From Porphyridium purpureum (lineage: Eukaryota > Rhodophyta > Bangiophyceae > Porphyridiales > Porphyridiaceae): a stretch of 64,000 nucleotides of DNA. The DNA is taken from assembly GCA_008690995.1 (NCBI GenBank), contig VRMN01000002.1, positions 1,798,001 to 1,862,000 on the forward strand, written 5' to 3'. Position 1 is the first letter of the stretch; each line of letters starts with the position of its first letter. The notes beneath the pieces were generated by a model. The model saw nothing but the letters and a program-made list of their open reading frames with translations, ran no database searches and was not told the DNA's origin. This document shows positions 56,970 through 64,000 of this stretch, in pieces. Both the position numbers and the translations under genes were made by a program.

Positions 56970-57686
56970 TCAAGCCTGACGTGGGAATATAGGATAAAAT
57001 TCAGCCATGGACGTGTATGTACACACTCGCGGCAACCCGCACTCCAAGCAGCCTGGTTCACCGGTCTTACTGCGAAGCGCCGATTGAAAAATTTCGAGCA
57101 CACGCGCATGCGCGGCTCTATTGCCCTCCACGGCGTGTCGATCGAGGAAATATCCCAGCGTGATGTGCCACTCTTGTGGTTTGAACGACTTTTCTGCACC
57201 CAGGCACGTTCGCTCAAGGTGGCGCAAGGCCTCTTCATCTCGTTCGCTTAAAGTATTGAGTAGCACCAATGAAGCCGTAGGACTGGAACAAACGTGTTCG
57301 GCGGGGACAAATCGGATGGGATTATCATCCGCAAACAAGATAGCAGCAGTCCGCTCTACTGCTAGAAAATGACGAGCTTGTTGTTCTTCATTGTCTCCCA
57401 TCGTGTGCTCGAGACCTGTCAGAGTCACATGCCATGACCTGGGTGGCAGCAAGACCATTGCCTCGTCCACTTGCTTCTCATCCTTGAGCGCTGCAAACAC
57501 CTCATTCGCGAAGGTTTCCCGTACCACGGCCATAATACATGACACGCCGTCCAATGGCACAAAGCTCTTGGTTGCGGTGTCCAACTTTTTCATTGGTTGT
57601 CGCGAGTCGCGAGCCGCTTCACGTGAACGTGTGACTGCGGCGCAGAGTTGTGCCGCGGCATTCGAAATAAGTTCATCCGATGACAT
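56970..57686 (-). CDS. 2H phosphoesterase superfamily protein
   Basis: A 238-residue protein with the two HxT motifs that define the 2H fold: 'SWHVTL' (H86, T88) and 'EWHITLGYF' (H174, T176). These enzymes act on 2',3'-cyclic phosphates or 2',5' linkages in RNA or nucleotides. The size and 'VPLDGVSCIMAVV' beginning suggest the DUF1868-like or LigT-like branches, but the substrate is unknown. No targeting signal is evident. Converges with TBCB at 6 bp. Confidence 0.82.
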   Translation of the reverse strand: MSSDELISNAAAQLCAAVTRSREAARDSRQPMKKLDTATKSFVPLDGVSCIMAVVRETFANEVFAALKDEKQVDEAMVLLPPRSWHVTLTGLEHTMGDNEEQQARHFLAVERTAAILFADDNPIRFVPAEHVCSSPTASLVLLNTLSERDEEALRHLERTCLGAEKSFKPQEWHITLGYFLDRHAVEGNRAAHARVLEIFQSALRSKTGEPGCLECGLPRVCTYTSMAEFYPIFPRQA

Positions 57687-59377
57687 GTGTCAAATGAAAT
57701 ACACACGAGGTGCCACGAGTACAATCACAGAAGAAAAGAGCAGCTGAGTGAAGAGCTAGGTTCTCCTGGTTCTCCTGGTTCTCCGAGTCTGCCCGAAACC
57801 TCCTGAACCAGAGCTCAAGTACTTCCTGAAGTAAGACAAAACTACCGACTCTTTGCTGGCAAAGTTTCTTTTCAGAATCGATTTTTTCTCCCATGATGGC
57901 GAGCTTGTCGGTAATAGATTCCGTTTCCCTCAGAGCAATATCTAAGCACGGGCTCGATGCAGACTTTATTTTCTTACATTCAGTACTTGAAAGCTGTGGA
58001 TGTCCGCACAGCCTCTTCTTTCAAATGCTGCATTGACAAGAAGGACTTGCTCCAGTGGTCCGACTGGGACTAAACCCCGTGCCTTCCGTGTGTTTGTCAA
58101 ACTAGACTGTCCGAGCCTGAATGCTTGTCGTGCACTCACGCGCCACAAGCTCCTAATTTGCGCCCAACTTCATGGTGTACAAACACTTTGGTGTGCCTCC
58201 GAACGACAGGTGCTGTTGCCGGCAGGAACGACGAGTTTTCTTGCTCTACATGATCAGCGACCCTCTGAATCAGGCAGCCTCGATCCAGTATTGCGTGTTG
58301 GACTTTCGCGATGCATTTTAGGTCCTCTGTCGGACATGCGGTTGTTCGCAAAGACCAGCTCTTTCACCTGAGCCAAGGCAAGTCTCTTGGAGCTGTGTGT
58401 TCGTAAGGTTGAGGCGAGCCGGCTTGCACCAAAGGTCAAGCCTCACATCCTCTTTGGAATCTACCGGATCAGAGCTTGGCAGTCCTAATGTTTTAGGACT
58501 GAATGCTGTGTCTGTATTGGGCGTACCTTGCAGTGCGAGCTTGAACCGCCCTTTTTCGGTAATGAACGGTTCGACTACCCGGACGAATGCTTTCTGTCTA
58601 GTCGCCAGGCGCGAAACAAAGACGGACGACAAATGTATCTTCGAGGTGCAAATCTTTCGGAGACCCCATATCGACGGCTTTTCGTCGTGCCGGAAGCTTC
58701 GCGAACAGCTGTTCATGGCTCAGATTCGCGAGCCGCCATCTTCCACTGCGAACCCTGCATGGCGAGCTGCTGCTTTCGAATCCTCTGACCACGTGCGTGA
58801 GTGTATTTTTATCGGCCAGCCGAACCGTGTTAGCGAGCAGAGTTTCGTAGACAGGGCGTCGACAACAGTTCTCCGACATATTGCGTTGCCGTGCCAACGA
58901 CTCTAAATATTCGCTTCGTAAGCAGCTTATATGGGAGACAAATGTGCCATGCAACTTCTGTACTGTCTGCGGAAAATGCAGGGATATGTGCACTTGGATG
59001 AGGTGAACTCTCCAAACGCGTCGGCGATCGGAAACCTGGTCTTCATGTCTGCATTTTTTGCCCCCAGTAGACCGGGTCTTCGGCTTCACACTTGCATGTT
59101 GAGAAAGATAGAGTTGGAGGCAAATGAGCGGAAGCCATTTCGACCAGAAAATGGAGCAGCGACGTCGCTTCCCTGATTTCTTTTCTTTTTTCCCTTCTCT
59201 ACTGATGAATAAGTAACCTCCAAGAACGCACAATCAACCAGACATACCCAAGGCGACCCAGTTCCGCCGAGCTGTTTGCAACTTCACACAGGGAGACATC
59301 AAGAGAGTTCGACGAAAACCGGACGAGATTCTCCAGCCTGGACAGCAGGCACACAAGTAAATGCCCCGAACATGTCT
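57687..59377. other. Unresolved region, possible multi-exon minus-strand gene
   Basis: Several protein-like minus-strand stretches in different frames: 'QKAFVRVVEPFITEKGRFKL' (near 58590), 'IAKVQHAILDRGCLIQRVAD' (near 58290), and 'ARGLVPVGPLEQVLLVNAAF' ending at a stop inside an AATAAA (57966-57972 on the minus strand). Candidate donors include GTGAGT near 58142. I could not derive one consistent splice model, so no CDS is called. The hints at a mitochondrial bS6-like ribosomal protein are weak. Confidence 0.3.
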
Positions 59378-59881
59378 CTACTGCGCCTGGGCCTGCACCT
59401 TGCCACCGCGCGGAGGCAGCCCAAAGTCGACACTGAATGGGATCTTTGCGTCACGGAGCTTGGCCTGTACAGCGAGAGGAGATTCTGGCGTTATGGGACT
59501 TTCCTTAGGATATCCCTCACCGAGCAGGAGCTTCTTCCCTCCAGCATATACATATGCGCGATTGTACTGCGTGCCTTTGAATTCCACCCGCTCAATAGCT
59601 CCGGGCGTCTTGATCATGTTGAGGAATTCCTTCACCGTCAGCGTTCCGTCCGTACTTTCCTGTGCGCGCACGACCTGCGGGATAGCGGCAAGGAAACTTG
59701 CCACCGTCAGCGCCACGAATGCTCGGCGCGACGCGACACTCTGAACCGAATGATCACCACAACTCATGCTCAGATCGCAGCGACGGCCGAGCGGCGCGTG
59801 CGACCTCACGAGACTGCCGTAGCCGGCTTGATTTGCGGCGGCACTCCATGAGCCACTGAAACAAAGAGAGGAACCACCCAT
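59378..59881 (-). CDS. Thylakoid lumenal protein, FtsH-extracellular-domain-like
   Basis: A 167-residue protein starting at ATG 59881. After a transit-like stretch comes 'VASRRAFVALTVASFLAAIP' and 'QVVRAQ', a twin-Arg signal with a likely A-x-A cleavage. The mature about 95 residues read 'LTVKEFLNMIKTPGAIERVE' and 'LRDAKIPFSVDFGLPP', which follow the pattern of the FtsH N-terminal extracytoplasmic domain (Y-S-F---I--G-V--V ... L---GV-F), but no protease part follows. Could be a lumenal partner of thylakoid FtsH or photosystem assembly; inference. Confidence 0.7.
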   Translation of the reverse strand: MGGSSLCFSGSWSAAANQAGYGSLVRSHAPLGRRCDLSMSCGDHSVQSVASRRAFVALTVASFLAAIPQVVRAQESTDGTLTVKEFLNMIKTPGAIERVEFKGTQYNRAYVYAGGKKLLLGEGYPKESPITPESPLAVQAKLRDAKIPFSVDFGLPPRGGKVQAQAQ

Positions 59882-59960
59882 CGCCGTAAAAATGCTCAGA
59901 CACTCCAAACGTCTATTTCTCCGTCGATCTACTCTGACCTACGACCAACAAGTCCTGGCT

Positions 59961-60671
59961 TTATTGTGACTTCTTCGCAAGTTCTCCTGCAGCTGAAACT
60001 GGCGTTGAAGACACGCGACGCGAGTAGGCAATCAAACAGAGCAAGGCAAATGAGTTGAGCATCAGACAGCCGACGGACAGGAAGTCCAGGTTTAGCGGTC
60101 CTTCACCGATGCCACGCATGCGGAGTCCAATCAGCCGATCAAAGAAGTAAATGTAGTATAGCACCACGAGGTAAACGGCGCATGCGGTGGCCAGCGGGCT
60201 GTAGTAAGGCTTGCGTGTGCCGAGATGTGGCCCGAATACGCGCTCGAGAGGTAGCATAACAAAGCACAGCACACCGAGCCCGGCTGCAGCATAGTACGCC
60301 TGATAAGGCACGATACTCCACAGTGGGTGGTGCGAAGTTACCGTGGGGACTACTTTGGGATTGAACACGTTCAGATCGCTCCAAAGGATCGCCAGATGCA
60401 TGAGCTGCCCTGCCAGCGCGAGTACTGCGCCGAGAATCGAGGCCAGGCTGGATGGGGGCATCATGCAGAAAAAGACAAAGAGAAAGAACGACATTCCTCC
60501 TGTGATCCTTGAAGCCACGCGTGCCCATCCGTTGTACTGGTAATGGTCCATTGTCACATCCTTGCGAAAGATAAACACGGCCACAAGCGCAAAGTAGCAC
60601 ATCACCATGCACAACACCCACAAGATCAGCCCTAGCGCAAAGCGCTTTCCCGCGGAGTGAGATACTGCCAT
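59961..60671 (-). CDS. Six-helix membrane protein, unknown
   Basis: A 236-residue protein (MAVSHSAGKRFALGLILW start) with about six hydrophobic helices: near 12-32, 58-78, 80-100, 127-147, 163-183 and 206-226. A conserved-looking loop has 'TSHHPLWSIVPYQAYYA'. No family recognised. The organelle is unclear. ATG 60671 follows the membrane topology; the longer frame begins upstream. Divergent from the USP5-like gene. Confidence 0.65.
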   Translation of the reverse strand: MAVSHSAGKRFALGLILWVLCMVMCYFALVAVFIFRKDVTMDHYQYNGWARVASRITGGMSFFLFVFFCMMPPSSLASILGAVLALAGQLMHLAILWSDLNVFNPKVVPTVTSHHPLWSIVPYQAYYAAAGLGVLCFVMLPLERVFGPHLGTRKPYYSPLATACAVYLVVLYYIYFFDRLIGLRMRGIGEGPLNLDFLSVGCLMLNSFALLCLIAYSRRVSSTPVSAAGELAKKSQ

Positions 60672-60856
60672 CTTGATCAAGGCCAGCACGAAACAAAGAC
60701 GGTACAATCTCGCTCCCGAACCCTGCACACAATCCAACACGTCTTCAGTCCCTCTCCCCTCCCTGTCTTGTTCGTAGACCCGCGAAGCAGAATTGCAAAT
60801 CGTGTCCGACGGAGAAAGAAGCGAGGGGAAGCGGGGAAAACAGAGCTAGAGTCGTC

Positions 60857-63712
60857 ATGGCGGACGCAAATGCTGAGACCGTTTTGACGGAAGCGGTGGT
60901 ACATTTTGTGGCTGAGAATCCCGCGCAGCTGAGAACTGTCCCGGAGCCCCCTTTGCCGACAACAGCATCGGTGCCGTTTGAGTGTGTGTTTTGCTTTGAC
61001 ACACCGTTGTGCGAGACCGGCTTGTACACGTCGCTGCGCAGCTGGCGATCGTACTCTGCCGATCATTTGCAACATGAAAAGGAGAAGCACGGACAGCGTC
61101 TCTTCCTCTTGCAGAAACGGACCCGCGTCCCAAAGGCCCGAAAAGCCGAGAGCGGACCCCAGCAATCTTCGCGTGGTGCAGGGGAGGCGCAATCGCACAA
61201 CCAAGATGTGCTCATGCTCGAGCTTTCACTGGAAGAATCCTACGAGGAGAAGAAAACCCTGAGCTTGGTCATTTTGGACTCCGCCTCTAGTGTGGATGCG
61301 CATGGCATCGCCGCGGGCGCGCTCCAGATTCCATTTCCAACACTTGACGTACATTTAAATGCCCAGGTGGACGGCATCCTCGCGCGATTGGAAGAATCGC
61401 ACAGTCACATGTACGCGAGCTCTGCACCCAGCGACTGGCAGGAGGAGCGCAAGCCGACAAAGTATGCTGAAGCGCTGATTCAGTTGGATGCTGGCGAACG
61501 AAAAATTTCACCGGATCCGGCGTCATGGGCGTGCGAGAAGTGCGGGAATAAGGAAAACTTGTGGCTGAATCTCTCGGATGGCTTCATCGGCTGCGGAAGG
61601 CGAAACTGGGACGGCTCTGGTGGGTGCGGAGCCGCGCTTGTGCATTACGAGGGGACTGGCGGACTGTATCCGCTTGCAGTCAAGCTCGGCACCATTACTG
61701 CGAAAAGTGCAGATGTGTACTCCTACGCACCCGACGAAGATGACATGGTCACTGATGCGGCGCTCGAAGCGCACTTGAACCATTGGGGAATCAACATGTA
61801 CGTGATGACCAAAACGGATAAGAGCATGACGGAGCTCCAGCTCGACCTCAACAAGTCATTTGAGTTTCAACGTATCACCGAGGCAGGCAAGGACCTCGCT
61901 CCGGTTTCTGGAGCTGGGTTGATTGGCCTGGTGAATCTGGGCAATTCGTGCTACCTGAATTCCGTGGTTCAGCTGCTGTGTTGCGCTGTAGAAATTCCGG
62001 AAAAGTACATGATTGCCGCTCCTATAATCTTTCAAAACTACACTCCGCCGCCAGAAACCGATTTTGTGTTGCAGTTTGTGAAGCTTGTGTCGGCAATGTG
62101 GACCGACCGATACCGACTGCCTGGAGTGTCTGATGCAGACATGGATGCAGATGGTCACGACGATGTGTGCGGTGTTTGCAGAGAACCAGGGCAGTTATTG
62201 TGCTGTGATGGATGCCCAAAGACGTCGCATCTGATGTGCGTTCAGCCGAAAATGAGCGCACTTCCAGAAGGCGACTGGTTTTGTGACACGTGTACCGCGG
62301 CGGGCGTGTCTGGTACGGTCGTAAGCAAGAAGCAGCTCGCGCGACTGAATGCGGATGTGGTTCGACCGCACTTGTTCAAGAGGCTTGTGGGGCTGCATAA
62401 TCAATTTGGAACCGCCGAGCAACAGGATGCGCTTGAGTTTTTACAGTTTTTCCTAGAAAAAGTTGTGCGCGCGGAATTCACTTTTCAGCAGCGAGAACAA
62501 ATGGCTTGTATTGATGGGACTGAGCAGCTTTTTACCTTTGAACTCGAAGACCGGTTCCAGTGCCATCAGTCGTCGAAGGTTCGTTATCACACGAGAAAGG
62601 ACAATGTGCTCAGTCTGCAAATTCCACTCGACAAGGCTGTGAACGACTTCCCTGTCGCGGCTCGCAAGAGGCCGAGAGGGTTGACAGACTCAGACGGAGC
62701 TGCAGAAACCGAGGACAATGCGCGTCCTAAAGTGCCTTTTAGTGCATGTGTGGAACAGTTTGAAATGCAGGAAACCATCGCGGACTTTTACTCCTCTGCG
62801 ACCAAATCGAAAGGCCTGGCAACGAAGCAGACGCGATTCAAAAGCTTTCCGCCGTACCTTCTCGTTCACTTGCGTAGGTACTATGTGGCTGAGGACTGGA
62901 CAGCGAAAAAGCTGGATGTTTCTGTGGAACCACCGCGGACGATCAATCTCGAACACCTGCGCTCTGGGGGAGGTGTCCAGCCTGGTGAGGAACTGTTGCC
63001 GGAGGAGAGTGACGGTCCTGCTGGAGCATGCAAAGCTGGTGTTCCGACAGGTGCACCGTCCGCAGCTCTTGAACCAGATCCAAGTATTGTCGCTCAACTC
63101 GTGAGCATGGGATTTTCGGAAAACGGGAGCAAGCGTGCAGCGCTATCAACCAAGAATGCAGACGTCGAGACGTGCACGAACTGGGTGATTGAACACATGG
63201 ATGATCCGGACTTCAATGATCCACCAACTGTACTTACGGGATCCTCTGCTCCAGCTTCTGCGGTATCAGTGTCGGAGCAGCACCCGGCAGTATCTGCTGA
63301 ACATGTGGCCTCGCTCTCAGACATGGGCTTTACGGTAGCGCATGCCTCTGCGGCGCTGGCGCACTGCCAGAATAACCTTGAACGCGCAGCAGACTGGTTG
63401 TTCAATCACGCCGATAACTTGGACGACGCGGTGAAAGAAATCTCGTCACACGTCGAACGGCCCGAGAACGCGGGCGTGTCTGGCGCATCGTCGCACGCTG
63501 CCGGCCGCGCCGCTGTCATCGATGGTGCTGGCAAGTACGAGCTGATCGGGTTCCTGAGCCACATGGGCAGCAACACCAGCTGTGGCCACTACGTCGCTCA
63601 CCTGCGCCGTGACGGCAAGTGGGTTCTCTTCAACGATGAAAAGGTCGCCGTGTCCGAGAACACGCCGTTCGACTCGGGCTACATCTACATGTACAGACGC
63701 ACTGCCCCCTGA
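60857..63712 (+). CDS. USP5/UBP14-type deubiquitinase with an internal PHD finger
   Basis: A 951-residue protein that should disassemble free polyubiquitin. The UBP zinc finger is at about 218-300: 'WACEKCGNKENLWLNLSDGF', 'GCGRRNWDGSGGCGAALVHY'. The catalytic domain starts at 'GLVNLGNSCYLNSVVQLL' (C365) and ends with the His box 'SHMGSNTSCGHYVAHL' (H911). Two UBA domains occupy about 735-870: 'VAQLVSMGFSENGSKRAAL' and 'LSDMGFTVAHASAALAH'. Unusually, residues 438-479 are a complete C4HC3 PHD finger ('CGVCREPGQLLCCDGCPKTS', 'LPEGDWFCDTC') inside the catalytic domain. It is in frame with no splice signal at its edges. Confidence 0.93.
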   Translation: MADANAETVLTEAVVHFVAENPAQLRTVPEPPLPTTASVPFECVFCFDTPLCETGLYTSLRSWRSYSADHLQHEKEKHGQRLFLLQKRTRVPKARKAESGPQQSSRGAGEAQSHNQDVLMLELSLEESYEEKKTLSLVILDSASSVDAHGIAAGALQIPFPTLDVHLNAQVDGILARLEESHSHMYASSAPSDWQEERKPTKYAEALIQLDAGERKISPDPASWACEKCGNKENLWLNLSDGFIGCGRRNWDGSGGCGAALVHYEGTGGLYPLAVKLGTITAKSADVYSYAPDEDDMVTDAALEAHLNHWGINMYVMTKTDKSMTELQLDLNKSFEFQRITEAGKDLAPVSGAGLIGLVNLGNSCYLNSVVQLLCCAVEIPEKYMIAAPIIFQNYTPPPETDFVLQFVKLVSAMWTDRYRLPGVSDADMDADGHDDVCGVCREPGQLLCCDGCPKTSHLMCVQPKMSALPEGDWFCDTCTAAGVSGTVVSKKQLARLNADVVRPHLFKRLVGLHNQFGTAEQQDALEFLQFFLEKVVRAEFTFQQREQMACIDGTEQLFTFELEDRFQCHQSSKVRYHTRKDNVLSLQIPLDKAVNDFPVAARKRPRGLTDSDGAAETEDNARPKVPFSACVEQFEMQETIADFYSSATKSKGLATKQTRFKSFPPYLLVHLRRYYVAEDWTAKKLDVSVEPPRTINLEHLRSGGGVQPGEELLPEESDGPAGACKAGVPTGAPSAALEPDPSIVAQLVSMGFSENGSKRAALSTKNADVETCTNWVIEHMDDPDFNDPPTVLTGSSAPASAVSVSEQHPAVSAEHVASLSDMGFTVAHASAALAHCQNNLERAADWLFNHADNLDDAVKEISSHVERPENAGVSGASSHAAGRAAVIDGAGKYELIGFLSHMGSNTSCGHYVAHLRRDGKWVLFNDEKVAVSENTPFDSGYIYMYRRTAP

Positions 63713-64000
63713 AACCTTCCTCGCGTCTGTCGACACCGTTCCAAACCTGGTTCTCGTGAAAAGGTCAGCTGTCACTGTACCTCACCTTAATTTAGTACAG
63801 TAAATGCACTGTAAGCGCTCAAAAAACCCCAGAAAAGGCGGTTCAAAGTACGGTTTAGCTGTACATTTTCCGCAGGCACGAAAAATTTCGGCCGAGATTT
63901 TCGTGCTCGCGGGGTGGTCGAATGGCTGCGCCGGAAGCGGACGCCCAGGAGCAGCCGCGCACCTAGACACAACAGCGAGCGACTCTGTTTTGTGCGCTGT
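63713..64000. other. Window end, promoter-like
   Basis: CACTGTAC at 63773-63780 and GTACAGT at 63795-63801 form the perfect dyad ACTGTAC-N14-GTACAGT, with a further GCTGTACATTT near 63860. A short frame from ATG 63922 stops after 14 codons. Probably the promoter of a gene beyond the window. Confidence 0.45.

Noticed and set aside
1-64000. Transposons, virus-derived elements, CRISPR arrays, organelle DNA insertions
   Set aside because: No terminal repeats, reverse transcriptase, transposase, integrase or capsid motifs, no spaced direct repeats, and no organelle-like gene order were seen.

Overview
The window is nuclear DNA of an intron-poor, gene-dense photosynthetic eukaryote. Plastid-targeted uroporphyrinogen decarboxylase, two small proteins with twin-arginine thylakoid-lumen signals, and transit peptides with an early Phe sit among ordinary eukaryotic genes (gamma-COP, TBCA, TBCB, CWC25, SMN, USP5, BRAP2, PEX4, SEPSECS). 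Only three introns could be placed with confidence (384, 158 and 149 bp, all GT-AG). A unicellular red alga of the Porphyridium type fits best; this is inference. No tRNA, rRNA, CRISPR array, transposon or virus-derived element was recognised.

Layout. 0.4-5.3 kb: membrane-anchored ubiquitin-like protein, UROD, a GST-like protein and an unknown gene. 5.9-11.4 kb: an SPX-Nudix protein and a polyphosphate kinase 1 (PPK1) are transcribed divergently, and both carry a diphosphoinositol-phosphatase-like Nudix domain with a degraded catalytic box. 11.4-17.5 kb (minus strand): aromatic amino acid permease, DUF1826 protein, gamma-COP. 18-24 kb: a 70-residue spliced membrane microprotein, an mTERF factor, a Tudor-less SMN, a doubtful gene and CWC25. 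25-31.5 kb: unknown membrane protein, NDR-type kinase, lumenal FKBP, tubulin cofactor A. 31.5-34.3 kb: weakly coding. 34.3-46 kb: small membrane protein, wax-synthase-like MBOAT, plastid helical protein, an acidic repeat protein, bromodomain protein, BRAP2-like E3, PEX4-like E2, and a protein with two tandem CAP-N domains. 46.8-51.3 kb: M14 carboxypeptidase and an RRM protein. 51.3-54.2 kb: a 2.9-kb gap. 54.2-64 kb: SEPSECS, TBCB, a 2H phosphoesterase, an unresolved region, a lumenal protein, a polytopic membrane protein, and a USP5-type deubiquitinase with a PHD finger inside its catalytic domain.

The strongest candidate for an undescribed system is the divergent SPX-Nudix / PPK1-Nudix pair. 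SPX domains sense inositol pyrophosphates, PPK1 makes polyphosphate, and the DIPP-type Nudix fold binds inositol pyrophosphates. Both Nudix copies have lost metal-binding glutamates, so they may act as sensors rather than hydrolases. Other notable points are the PHD insertion in USP5, the tandem CAP-N protein, a recurring CACTGTAC element (often in dyads) 90-340 bp upstream of starts, a G-quadruplex tract just before a start codon, and convergent genes whose stop codons are only 6 and 11 bp apart.
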